Source: Glutamicibacter nicotianae (GTDB lineage Bacteria > Actinomycetota > Actinomycetes > Actinomycetales > Micrococcaceae). From it: a stretch of DNA of 35,227 nt. The stretch spans positions 1 through 35,227 of the forward strand of contig NZ_BJNE01000024.1 in the NCBI RefSeq assembly GCF_006539525.1, written 5' to 3'. A program made the position numbers and the translations under genes. Below, one piece after another: positions 1 to 7,642 of this stretch; within the stretch, counting starts at the first letter, position 1, and each line of letters begins with the position of its first letter. Under the pieces are notes generated by a model. It saw only the letters and a list, made by a program, of their open reading frames with translations. It was not told where the DNA came from and ran no database searches.

Positions 1-16
1 TCAGTCAGCGCACTGC

Positions 17-1921
17 TTAGCGCTGATCGAGCAGGATCGGTTCGAAGAAGCCGGCCAGCTCTTCGGTAGCGTCCAGCGGCAGGATGCTGGCTACGTACAT
101 GTCCGGACGGACAATCACGATCGCGCCATCGCGGGAGATCTGGCGCTCCTCGAAGATATCTGAGCCTTCCAGCGTGGTGTAGACCTTCTCGTAATCCATG
201 AGTCCGAAGTCCCCGATGTTCGGACGGAACACCTTGGGCGCGTCGTTGACGTTCATCGTGGTGTAGTCCTGCTGGTAGACGACCTTGATGTCGAACAGCG
301 CATCGGTGTCGGCGCCCTTCGGGGTGAAGCGCACCAGCGGCGACCGCTCGTCCTCCAGCAGCCAGCTCGACAGGTCGGCAATCTTCTGCGACTGCCCGAT
401 AGGCAGCTGGTCTGCGAAGACGTAGATGCGGTAGCGGCCATCAGCCCGGTGGTGGTGGCCCAGGTGCTTCGGATTGGCATCGGCCAGGCGCATGACCTGC
501 GAGGAGCGGAAGCGCTTGCCCATAGGGAAGCCGGCAGCCAGTTCCTGGTAGTCCTTGCCGGCGGTCAGCGACGACTGCGGGTACTCGGTCATGAAGCCCG
601 CAGGGAATTCGGCTGTGCGCACGTAGAACTCGGCAACGCCTTCCTGGCCTTCGAGCTCCTCGGGCGAGGCGGCCATGATGGAGGACCACTTCTTGTCGAA
701 GTCGATCAGGTCCTTGGCGATCACCTTGCGTTCCTCCGAGTAGGTGCGCAGCAGGCTTTCCGGAGCCCGGCCGCAGAGCACATAGCCGATCTTCCAGGCC
801 AGGTTGAAGCCGTCCTGCATGGACACGTTCATGCCCTGCCCCGCCTTGGCCGAGTGCGTGTGGCAGGCATCGCCGGTGATGAACACGCGCGGTTCGCGGG
901 TGCCGATTTCCTCGACCGCTACATCGTCGAAGCGGTCGGCCAGTCGGTGGCCCACTTCGTACACGCTGTGCCACGCAACGCCCTTGACCTCCAGGGTGTA
1001 TGGATTCAGGATCGCCTTGGCGCGCTCGATGATTTCTCCCAGCGGGGTCTCGCGGACCTTGCCGTTATCCCCTTCCGGAACTTCGCCGAGGTCGACGTAG
1101 AGGCGGAAGAGCTGCCCGCCCTCGCGCGGGATCAGCAGAATCGAGCCGGCCTTGGAATGGATGGCGCATTTGGTGCGCACGTCCGGGAAGTTGGTCAGCG
1201 CCAGGGTATCCATGACACCCCAGGCGTGGTTGGCCTTATCGCCCGAGAGCTTCGCGCCAATTGAGCGGCGGACATTGCTACGGGCCCCGTCGGAACCGAC
1301 CACATACTTGGCGCGCACGACGCGCTCGACACCGTTGTTGTCGTCCCCGCAGCCAACCAAGGTGACCTTGACCGGGTATTCCTCGCCGTCCTCGACGACC
1401 AGTTCCTTGAAATCCCAGCCGTAGTCCGGGACGGTGCGGGCTGGCGAGTTCGCGGCGAATTCAGCGAAGTAGTCGATGACTCGGGCCTGGTTGACGACGA
1501 GGTGCGGGAATTCGCTGACACCCGTTGGGTCATCGGGGGTGCGGTCGGTGCGGATGATCCGCTCCGGGTTTGCCGGGTCGGGATTCCAGAAGGTGGTTTC
1601 CTTGATGATATAGGCCTCGGCGGTGATGCGCTCGGCAAAGCCGAACGCCTGGAAGGTCTCGACGGTGCGCGACTGGATTCCGTCGGCCTGGCCGATTTCC
1701 AGCCGGCCCGGGCGCCGGTCGATGATGCGGGTGTGCACATCAGGGAATTGGGCCAGCTGGGCGGCGGTGATGATCCCGGCAGGACCGGCGCCGACGATCA
1801 GCACATCCATTTCATCCGGCAGCTCGGCGGGACGATTTACGCCCGCACCAGCAGCTGGCTGCACTCGTGGATCTGCCGAAATGTATCCGTTGTGGTGAAA
1901 CTGCACCGTTTCATCCCCCAA
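17..1921 (-). CDS. FAD-dependent aromatic hydroxylase (phenol 2-monooxygenase / 3-hydroxybenzoate 4-monooxygenase type)
   Basis: A 634-residue class A flavoprotein monooxygenase, expected to hydroxylate a phenolic ring in the cytosol using NAD(P)H and O2. The dinucleotide motif GAGPAG is at residues 44-49. The DG motif (GSDGARSNVR) is near 209-218. The GD motif with the long GQGMNVSMQDGFNLAWK helix is at 350-377. A C-terminal thioredoxin-like region completes the phenol hydroxylase/MobA architecture; MobA-type enzymes are about 640 residues. The frame opens at TTG (1919-1921), with AGAGGG only two bases ahead. GTG at 1904-1906 is preceded by GGGGGA at a better spacing and may be the true start. 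There is no ring-cleavage gene beside it here; the operon could continue left of the window. The exact substrate cannot be read from sequence. Confidence 0.88.
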   Translation of the reverse strand: MGDETVQFHHNGYISADPRVQPAAGAGVNRPAELPDEMDVLIVGAGPAGIITAAQLAQFPDVHTRIIDRRPGRLEIGQADGIQSRTVETFQAFGFAERITAEAYIIKETTFWNPDPANPERIIRTDRTPDDPTGVSEFPHLVVNQARVIDYFAEFAANSPARTVPDYGWDFKELVVEDGEEYPVKVTLVGCGDDNNGVERVVRAKYVVGSDGARSNVRRSIGAKLSGDKANHAWGVMDTLALTNFPDVRTKCAIHSKAGSILLIPREGGQLFRLYVDLGEVPEGDNGKVRETPLGEIIERAKAILNPYTLEVKGVAWHSVYEVGHRLADRFDDVAVEEIGTREPRVFITGDACHTHSAKAGQGMNVSMQDGFNLAWKIGYVLCGRAPESLLRTYSEERKVIAKDLIDFDKKWSSIMAASPEELEGQEGVAEFYVRTAEFPAGFMTEYPQSSLTAGKDYQELAAGFPMGKRFRSSQVMRLADANPKHLGHHHRADGRYRIYVFADQLPIGQSQKIADLSSWLLEDERSPLVRFTPKGADTDALFDIKVVYQQDYTTMNVNDAPKVFRPNIGDFGLMDYEKVYTTLEGSDIFEERQISRDGAIVIVRPDMYVASILPLDATEELAGFFEPILLDQR

Positions 1922-1954
1922 TTCCCTCTGATGACCTCAGTCAATAGGCTACTT

Positions 1955-1969
1955 GTTCGATATTAGAAC
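1955..1969. promoter_or_regulatory. Candidate operator upstream of the aromatic hydroxylase
   Basis: The 15-base element GTTCGATATTAGAAC has inverted ends GTTC/GAAC and lies about 34 bases upstream of the hydroxylase start. A -10-like TAATAT on the minus strand falls inside it. Its left part, GTTCGATA, resembles the operators of IclR-family regulators of aromatic catabolism (PcaR/PobR/PcaU type). The regulator itself is not in the window. The assignment is inference from shape and position. Confidence 0.35.
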
Positions 1970-2331
1970 TCCATGATCTTTTATCGCACATTAATCATAT
2001 ACGATCTGTGAGCTCACACACAAGCGGACGTAGGCGGCACCCCACGCGCTCGGGTCGCTTGATGCCCTTTGCCGCAGAGGCTCCCACTGCGCGCCAGCAG
2101 ACTCCAGTACTTGTTGTTCATGGAGGTTCGAACTGCACTTGAGCGCTCGGTGCACTGCTGGCCTTTGCGCAGACCACCCGGGAGCCGGGACTGTGCAGCT
2201 GGCAGCAAGCAGCGGATGAATTGGATTGCAGCTGGGCCGTGCCCACCCCGCGGCACGTTCGTCGGCGGTTCGGGCCGCGAACCGGAGAATCGAAACGGCG
2301 GCTTGAGTGGCAGATGCTGGCTGGCAGAGGG
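1970..2331. other. Intergenic stretch without a convincing gene
   Basis: About 360 bases between the ABC-F stop and the hydroxylase promoter. No RNA gene or clear terminator was seen. On the plus strand one frame is open from the GTG near 2008 to 2139, is broken by a single TGA at 2140-2142, then stays open to the stop at 2359-2361, inside the end of the ABC-F gene. I could not match its translation to a family. It may be a decayed gene or noise. Confidence 0.4.
2007..2018. promoter_or_regulatory. Perfect 12-base palindrome upstream of the hydroxylase promoter region
   Basis: TGTGAGCTCACA is a perfect palindrome about 90 bases upstream of the hydroxylase start. The TGTGA/TCACA halves recall Crp/GlxR sites, but the gap is 2 bases instead of 6, so a Crp-type site is unlikely. 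It may be a second regulator site or chance. Confidence 0.2.
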
Positions 2332-4038
2332 CTACTTAACCAGCTCGACGCGTCCGGCTGAGACTGAGAGGCGATGCACTACCGCGTGCTCGCGCATTTT
2401 CTGCTGCCATCGCCGGTCATGGCTCACCGTGATCACGGTGCCCGGGTAATCCACCAGTGCGGCTTCCAGCTGCTCGACCAGGGCCGGGGAAAGATGGTTT
2501 GTCGGCTCGTCGAGAAGCAGCACCTGCGCCTTGGTGCTGACCGCAACGGCCAGTTCCAAGCGGCGGCGCTGGCCCACCGACAGCGCCATGGGATGCCGCA
2601 GGAAATCCTGCGGCGCAAACAAGCCAAGCTTGGCCAAGGACGCACCAGCATCCTGGACGTACTGGCTGGTGGCCGAGGCGAAAGCTTCGATCAGGCTGTC
2701 GCCGGGAAGGATCCCGATGTCCTGGCGCAGCCAAGCGCAGTGCAGGTGAGCAGCGCGCTCGATCCGCCCCGCGGTGCATTCCAGTTCGCCGGCAAGCATC
2801 TTCAGCAACGTAGATTTGCCAGCGCCGTTGGAGCCGGTGACCAGCCAACGCTCACCGAGCCTGATTTCGAAGCTGCCGGTGGACAGTCTCGGCGCGATGC
2901 TGCGCTGCGAGTTCATCACCTTCAGCAGGGTTTCACCGCTGTGCTGGCCTTCGCCGCCGCTAGGCATGGCGAAGGCCAATTCGGCGGCAGGCTCCGGGGC
3001 CCGGTGGGTTTCGAGTTCCTCGATCCGGGACTTGGCTTGGCGAATCTTCGAAGTCGAGCCGTGGCTGGAATCGCGGGCACGGAAATTGCCGTGCCCGAAA
3101 CCTGCCTTCTCCCGCTTGCGCGGGATGGCGGCAACGCGCGAAGCGTACTTGTCGACCAGATTCTGCGAACGCTCATACTCCTGGACCCACTTTCCATAGG
3201 CCACGCGGATTGCGGTTCTCTCCTGCTCCTTGGCATGCAGGTAACCGTCATAGCCGTTGCCGTAGTGCGCGAGCTGGCCATCGCTGACCTCGATGATGGA
3301 CCGGGCGAAGCGCTTGAGGAACATCCGGTCGTGGCTGATCAGCACCAGGGCGCCGCGGTGCTTGTCGATGGTCCGCTCCAGCCAGTTCATGGCTGTCTCG
3401 TCAAGGTCGTTCGTCGGTTCATCCAGCAGAAGCAATTGCGCACCGGAGCACAGCACGCAGGCCAGGGCGAGTCGCGAGGATTGCCCGCCGGATAGCTGCG
3501 CAACGGGTCGTTGCCGGTCCATCTGACCCAGCCCCAGCTGCTCCAGCGCGCTGTCCAGGCGTGGCGCCAGCGAATAGCCGTCGGCGGCTTCGTACAGATC
3601 GGTAACTTTCTGCAGCTGCTGCAGGAGCCGTTGGGCCTGATCCTCCGGGGCATCGTCGAGCCTATTGGATATGACGCGCATCAAGGTTTCCAGTTCGCGG
3701 AAGCGCTGGTGGTAGGAGTCGATCACCTGCTGCACGCTCATCGCTTGCGCGAAGCGCGGGTTCTGCGCCGCATAGGCCACGGCGCCGGGCGCGTTCATCG
3801 TGCGCTGCCCGCGGTCGGGTGCCAGATTTCCGGCGATGACACGCATCAGCGTAGATTTGCCCGAACCATTATCACCAAGCACGGCGATGCGATCGGTAGC
3901 GGAAATGGACAGTTCGATGCCGGCGAGGACATCTCGCTCGCCGAAGCTGACCGCGATGTCCTGCAACAAGCAGACGTCATCCGGTTCGGTGTCTTGTTCG
4001 CGCCGATCGGAGGGGCGCACATTCCGGGAGTGGGTCAT
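2332..4038 (-). CDS. ABC-F ribosome-protection ATPase, TlrC/CarA type
   Basis: A 568-residue protein with two ATP-binding cassettes and no membrane segments, the ABC-F plan. Cassette 1 has Walker A 55-63, LSGGQ 182-186 and Walker B LLLLDEPTN 202-210. Cassette 2 has Walker A 402-410, a variant signature LSVGQ 486-490 and Walker B 507-515. The linker (about 270-345) contains IPRK...FGHG and the KIRQAK stretch seen in TlrC of Streptomyces fradiae, a macrolide-resistance ABC-F. Members bind the ribosomal E site and dislodge macrolides, lincosamides, streptogramins or pleuromutilins. ATG at 4036-4038 has AGGA seven bases ahead. It lies 205 bases after phzF on the same strand. Antibiotic specificity cannot be predicted; housekeeping ABC-F (EttA type) is less likely because of the linker match. 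Confidence 0.87.
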   Translation of the reverse strand: MTHSRNVRPSDRREQDTEPDDVCLLQDIAVSFGERDVLAGIELSISATDRIAVLGDNGSGKSTLMRVIAGNLAPDRGQRTMNAPGAVAYAAQNPRFAQAMSVQQVIDSYHQRFRELETLMRVISNRLDDAPEDQAQRLLQQLQKVTDLYEAADGYSLAPRLDSALEQLGLGQMDRQRPVAQLSGGQSSRLALACVLCSGAQLLLLDEPTNDLDETAMNWLERTIDKHRGALVLISHDRMFLKRFARSIIEVSDGQLAHYGNGYDGYLHAKEQERTAIRVAYGKWVQEYERSQNLVDKYASRVAAIPRKREKAGFGHGNFRARDSSHGSTSKIRQAKSRIEELETHRAPEPAAELAFAMPSGGEGQHSGETLLKVMNSQRSIAPRLSTGSFEIRLGERWLVTGSNGAGKSTLLKMLAGELECTAGRIERAAHLHCAWLRQDIGILPGDSLIEAFASATSQYVQDAGASLAKLGLFAPQDFLRHPMALSVGQRRRLELAVAVSTKAQVLLLDEPTNHLSPALVEQLEAALVDYPGTVITVSHDRRWQQKMREHAVVHRLSVSAGRVELVK

Positions 4039-4046
4039 GGGTCATT

Positions 4047-4080
4047 CCTGCCTCGCACCGGTTCCGCCCGCCGGAGCAGG
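4047..4080 (-). promoter_or_regulatory. Leader hairpin that could mask the ABC-F Shine-Dalgarno
   Basis: On the minus strand CCTGC (4076-4080) can pair with GCAGG (4047-4051), and CCGG can pair with CCGG inside. The Shine-Dalgarno AGGA (4046-4049) overlaps the closing strand. A second CCTGC lies upstream inside a GGCAC/GTGCC hairpin at about 4101-4117, giving an alternative partner. A -10-like GATAAT is at 4183-4188. Resistance ABC-F genes are often controlled by leader attenuation, so this is a plausible control element, but unproved. Confidence 0.35.
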
Positions 4081-4243
4081 CTTCGGTGCTGGTGGTTGGA
4101 GGCACTCGCAGGTGCCGAGGACTTGGCGGCAGCGAAGCAGAGCTCAACGCTGGCTGGCGCCTAGAGGAAATGGATCCCAAGAATTATCGTGCCCATCGTC
4201 CAAGGCTAATGCTCTGGGTTCGGTGCTGGCAAGGCTCGTGCGG

Positions 4244-5086
4244 CTAGAGGTCGATACTGCCTTCGATGAGCACATTCGTGGCGCCGCCCACCCAGAGCTG
4301 CCCGTCGGCCATCTCCAAATGCACTTCTCCATCGCGTCCCGCCTTGGCGCCCTGCCGGTTGACCAGCGGCGCGGCGGCATGCCCGGCGTCGATCAGCCAT
4401 TGCGCGGCCGCGCCATTCAGGCTCCCGGTGACCGGATCCTCGCGCACTGCGCCGTTTTCGATGGTCAGCGCCCTCACTTCGAAGCCCCCGCCTGGCGTAC
4501 TGGGTGGCAACGCGCCAAGGACCCCGATCTTCCAGCGGCCGAACCGCTGCGGAGCCTGCGCCGAGATCTCCAGGACCTGCTGCGCATCCTGCAGCAGGAT
4601 AGCGGCCCAGCCTGGGCCGTTGTCCACCCATTGCGCGTCCACCACCTGCTCCGTGCCGATGCCCAGGATCTGCAGCATTTCCGCCAGTTCCCGCCGCCCG
4701 ATCGCGCCGGTGCGCGTCGCCGGCGGCGAGGCGAAGGACAGCAGCTCGCCGTCGATCCTGATCGGCACCAGCCCGGCACCGCATTCGGCGATCAGCTGCT
4801 TCGGGTCGCGCGGCACTCCCCCGGCCTGCAGCCAGGCGCGTGCAGTGCCCAGGGCCGGGTGGCCGGCAAACGGGTATTCGCGGTCGCGGGCGAAGATCCG
4901 GAACCGGTAGTCGGCCTCCACGTGGCGTGCCGGCAGGATGAAGGTGGCCTCCGAGAGGTTGGACCACAGCGAATAGTTGCGCATCGCTTCGTCCTCCAGC
5001 CCGTCGCCATCGAGCACCACACCCAAGGGGTTGCCCTTGTACGGGACGGTGCTGAAGACATCGACCTGCTGGAATCTGCGTTGCAT
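4244..5086 (-). CDS. PhzF-family isomerase/epimerase
   Basis: A 280-residue cytosolic protein of the PhzF (diaminopimelate-epimerase fold) family. Seen features: the start QVDVFSTVPYKGNPLGVV, the conserved acid in NLSEATF (Glu46, equivalent to the catalytic Glu of PhzF), GHPALGTA at 75-82, and the second-domain DPVTGSLNGA loop. PhzF isomerises trans-2,3-dihydro-3-hydroxyanthranilate, but most homologues outside phenazine clusters have unknown substrates, and no phenazine genes are here. I chose ATG at 5084-5086 because GGAGGA lies seven bases ahead. An upstream in-frame start at 5143 would add 19 residues reaching the tRNA terminator and has no ribosome site. Confidence 0.88.
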   Translation of the reverse strand: MQRRFQQVDVFSTVPYKGNPLGVVLDGDGLEDEAMRNYSLWSNLSEATFILPARHVEADYRFRIFARDREYPFAGHPALGTARAWLQAGGVPRDPKQLIAECGAGLVPIRIDGELLSFASPPATRTGAIGRRELAEMLQILGIGTEQVVDAQWVDNGPGWAAILLQDAQQVLEISAQAPQRFGRWKIGVLGALPPSTPGGGFEVRALTIENGAVREDPVTGSLNGAAAQWLIDAGHAAAPLVNRQGAKAGRDGEVHLEMADGQLWVGGATNVLIEGSIDL

Positions 5087-5141
5087 TGGACCATCCTCCG
5101 GATGTTCGGGCGCGGGATGCGCAATTGCCGGCGGGCACGGC

Positions 5142-5176
5142 AAAACCCCGCCGAGAAGTCATCTCGACGGGGTTTT
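5142..5176 (-). terminator. Intrinsic terminator after tRNA-Pro
   Basis: The arms AAAACCCCG-x-CGAGA and TCTCG-x-CGGGGTTTT form a 14-pair stem with one mismatch and a five-base loop, ending in TTTT on the minus strand. It begins about nine bases after the encoded CCA of the tRNA. It should separate the tRNA transcript from phzF, which starts about 55 bases further on. Confidence 0.85.
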
Positions 5177-5185
5177 CCGATCGGT

Positions 5186-5262
5186 TGGTCGGGCTAGCGG
5201 GATTTGAACCCACGGCCTCCTCACCCCCAGTGAGGCGCGCTACCAAGCTGCGCCATAGCCCG
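5186..5262 (-). tRNA. tRNA-Pro (anticodon GGG)
   Basis: Read on the minus strand the sequence folds as a full cloverleaf. The acceptor stem CGGGCTA pairs with TAGCCCG. The D arm is GCGC/GCGC. The anticodon stem CCTCA/TGAGG holds the seven-base loop CTGGGGG with anticodon GGG. The T arm GTGGG-TTCAAAT-CCCGC has one G-T pair. Discriminator A (5189) and a genome-encoded CCA (5186-5188) follow. GGG reads CCC and CCU proline codons. It lies about 100 bases downstream of der and is closed by its own terminator. Confidence 0.96.
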
Positions 5263-5349
5263 ATGCCCTCGCAGCCGTTATCCCCAAGTCGTGAGAACCA
5301 AGGGTGCCGTCTGCGAAAAGCTCCTCCATTAGCCTACACCAAGTGAAGG

Positions 5350-5368
5350 GCTAAATTCGAAATTTAGC
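5350..5368. repeat. AT-rich palindrome over the der stop codon
   Basis: GCTAAATT and AATTTAGC form perfect eight-base arms around CGA, overlapping the TAA stop of der. There is no T-run, so it is at best a weak terminator or a 3'-end-stabilising hairpin. Confidence 0.4.
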
Positions 5369-6896
5369 GATTGCGCCCGCGGCGTTCGCGGATTCGCATC
5401 GAAACTTCGATCGGGCTGCCCTCGAAACCGAAGGTTTCGCGCAGCCGGCGGGTGATGAAGCGGCGGTAGCCCGGATCCAGGAAGCCGGTGGTGAACAGCA
5501 CGAAGCGCGGCGGGCGAGCCGAGGCCTGGGTGCCGAACAGGATGCGTGGCTGCTTGCCGCCGCGCACCGGGTGCGGGTGGGCCGCGACAAGCTCGCCCAG
5601 GAAGGCATTCAGCTTGCCGGTCGGGATGCGCTTGTCCCAGGATTCCAGCGCGGTATTCAGCGCGGGAACGAGCTTGTCCTTGTGCCAGCCGGTCTTCGCC
5701 GAGATGTTCACGCGCGGCGCCCACTCGATATGGGCCAGGTCGCGTTCGATCTCCTGCTCAAGGTAGTAGCGGCGGTCCTCGTCCACCTCATCCCACTTGT
5801 TGTAGACGATGACCATCGCGCGGCCGGCCTCGATGGCCAGCTGGATGATGCGCACGTCCTGCTCGGAAATGGTCTCGTTGGCGGCCAGCAGGATCACTGC
5901 GACCTCGGCCTTTTCCAGCGCGGTCTGGGTGCGCAGCGACGCGTAGTAGTCCGAGCCGACGGCCATGTGCTGGCGGCGGCGGATGCCTGCGGTATCCACG
6001 AAGCGCCAGACTTCGCCGCCCAGCTCGACCAGTTCGTCCACCGGGTCGCGGGTGGTGCCGGCGTAGTCGTCGACCACCACGCGCTCGGAGCCGGCCACCT
6101 TGTTCAGCAGCGAGGACTTGCCCACGTTCGGGCGGCCGATCAGCGCGATGCGGCGCGGACCGCCCGAGGGGATCATGCCGCCGAACGCCGAATGCTCCGG
6201 CAGCTTCTCCATGACCGCGTCCAGCAGGTCGGCGGTGCCGCGGCCGTGCAGGGCCGAGACCGGCCAGGGCTGGCCGAAGCCCAGGCCCCAGAGCACGGCG
6301 GCTTCGGCTTCCTGGTTGAAATCGTCGACCTTGTTGGCCACCAGGAAGACCGGCTTGCCCTTCTTGCGCAGCATCTTCACCACGGCCTCGTCGGTGGCGG
6401 TGGCCCCCACATGGGAGTCGACCACGAAGAGGATGGCGTCGGCGACGTCGGCGGCGATTTCCGCCTGGTCGGCCACCGAGGCGTGGATGCCCTTGGCATC
6501 GTGCTCCCAGCCACCGGTGTCCACGATGGTGAATGGGCGTCCCATCCACTCGGCGGAGTAGGACACGCGGTCGCGGGTGACGCCCGGGGTGTCCTCCACG
6601 ACCGCTTCGCGGCGGCCGAGGATGCGGTTGACCAGGGTGGACTTGCCCACGTTGGGGCGTCCGATGACAGCCAGGACCGGTGGAATGACGACGTCTTCAT
6701 CGTCGTCGTCGAAGTGGTCCAGGCCTGCCAGCAGGGCCGAGTCCTCGTCGTCCAGTTCGTAGTCTTCCAGTCCGCTGAGCAGGGCCTTGGCGCGGACGTC
6801 GGCCTCTTCCTCGCTCAGTTCGGCCAGGCGCTCGGCGATATCGTCGTCTCCAACGGGGATGTATTCCTCGTCGTGGGTGGAGTTGTTCTCGCTCAT
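5364..6896 (-). CDS. der: Ribosome-assembly GTPase Der (EngA)
   Basis: A 510-residue tandem-GTPase protein needed for 50S ribosomal subunit assembly. GTPase 1 has GRPNVGKS (79-86), DTGG (126-129) and NKVD (188-191). GTPase 2 has GRPNVGKS (254-261), DTAG (301-304) and NKWD. A C-terminal KH-like domain follows. The first 70 residues are an acidic tail (runs of D and E) not found in the roughly 440-490-residue homologues of other phyla but common in actinobacteria. ATG at 6894-6896. It is the last protein gene of the parA-to-der run and is followed by tRNA-Pro. Confidence 0.97.
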   Translation of the reverse strand: MSENNSTHDEEYIPVGDDDIAERLAELSEEEADVRAKALLSGLEDYELDDEDSALLAGLDHFDDDDEDVVIPPVLAVIGRPNVGKSTLVNRILGRREAVVEDTPGVTRDRVSYSAEWMGRPFTIVDTGGWEHDAKGIHASVADQAEIAADVADAILFVVDSHVGATATDEAVVKMLRKKGKPVFLVANKVDDFNQEAEAAVLWGLGFGQPWPVSALHGRGTADLLDAVMEKLPEHSAFGGMIPSGGPRRIALIGRPNVGKSSLLNKVAGSERVVVDDYAGTTRDPVDELVELGGEVWRFVDTAGIRRRQHMAVGSDYYASLRTQTALEKAEVAVILLAANETISEQDVRIIQLAIEAGRAMVIVYNKWDEVDEDRRYYLEQEIERDLAHIEWAPRVNISAKTGWHKDKLVPALNTALESWDKRIPTGKLNAFLGELVAAHPHPVRGGKQPRILFGTQASARPPRFVLFTTGFLDPGYRRFITRRLRETFGFEGSPIEVSMRIRERRGRNR

Positions 6897-6961
6897 GATT
6901 TTCCCTTCACAGCGATCGTAATCTTCATCGGCTCTCGCCGAGGATGGGCACCAGCTTGAGG

Positions 6962-7642
6962 CTAGTTTTTCGTTGCGGTGCTGATGGCGTCAAGCACCGC
7001 GTCGATGGTCTGCTCGAAATCCAGCTCCGAGGAGTCAACGGTCATGACCCCGTCGGCGGCCTGGGTGAAGTTCACCACGGTGGAGTCCTTCGCATCGCGT
7101 GCCAGCACCTGGGTGGCCAGCTGCGCGTCGTTCTGGGTTCCGCCCAGCTGCAGGCCGCGGCGGCGCAGGCGGGCTTCCTCCGAAGCAGTCAGCAGGATGC
7201 GCGCATCGGCATCCGGGGCGACCACGGTGGTGATGTCGCGGCCTTCGGCCACGATGCGGGCGTTGGCGGCGATGATCTCCTGCTGGCGGCGGACCAGTTC
7301 GGCTCGCGCGTCCAGGTTGGTGGCCACGGTGGAGACCTGCTCGGAGATGCGCGGTTCGCGGATCGCCGCGGTCACATCCACCCCGCCGATTTCGACCAGT
7401 TCGGCATCCGGATCAACCGAGATGGACAGCTTCGCATCGCGCACTGCCTGGGCCACGGCGTCTGCGTTGGCCAGGTCGGTGCCGTCGGCGAGCACCGAGT
7501 AGGTGATCGCGCGGTACATGGCACCGGTATCCAGGTAGGCCGCGCCCAGCTTGCGGGCGACGGCCTTGGAGACCGAGGACTTGCCGGAGCCGCTGGGGCC
7601 GTCGATGGCAATAACAAGCTTGTCGTTGTTCAAGGTGCTCAC
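6962..7642 (-). CDS. cmk: Cytidylate kinase
   Basis: Phosphorylates CMP and dCMP to the diphosphates with ATP. The P-loop GPSGSGKSS and [10 protein letters not shown] are near the N-terminus, with CMP-binding and lid segments following, in a protein of about 226 residues, the normal family size. Two starts are possible. ATG at 7655-7657 would overlap tyrA by 19 bases and has little ribosome-site sequence. GTG at 7640-7642 overlaps the tyrA stop (GTGA) and has GGAAAG seven bases ahead, so I prefer it. The pair cmk-der is a standard actinobacterial arrangement. Confidence 0.95.
   Translation of the reverse strand: MSTLNNDKLVIAIDGPSGSGKSSVSKAVARKLGAAYLDTGAMYRAITYSVLADGTDLANADAVAQAVRDAKLSISVDPDAELVEIGGVDVTAAIREPRISEQVSTVATNLDARAELVRRQQEIIAANARIVAEGRDITTVVAPDADARILLTASEEARLRRRGLQLGGTQNDAQLATQVLARDAKDSTVVNFTQAADGVMTVDSSELDFEQTIDAVLDAISTATKN

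Noticed and set aside
449-1264. Long plus-strand open frame opposite the hydroxylase
   Set aside because: Antisense shadow of a clear FAD monooxygenase in GC-rich DNA; no ribosome site and no family features.
2007-2018. TGTGAGCTCACA as a Crp/GlxR site
   Set aside because: The half-sites are only two bases apart, whereas Crp-type sites need six; kept only as an unassigned palindrome.
3977-4180. TTG-started leader ORF running through the ABC-F start codon
   Set aside because: No ribosome site before the TTG and no drug-sensing leader-peptide features; not listed as a gene.
4244-5143. Longer phzF form starting at 5143
   Set aside because: The extra 19 residues cover unconserved sequence reaching the terminator; the ATG at 5086 has an excellent ribosome site.
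3800-5197. 465-codon plus-strand open frame across phzF
   Set aside because: It spans two real minus-strand genes and their spacer, and its translation lacks any domain pattern.
5571-6959. 462-codon plus-strand open frame opposite der
   Set aside because: Mirror of der codons (His/Val/Gly/Asp-rich translation typical of antisense in high-GC genes).
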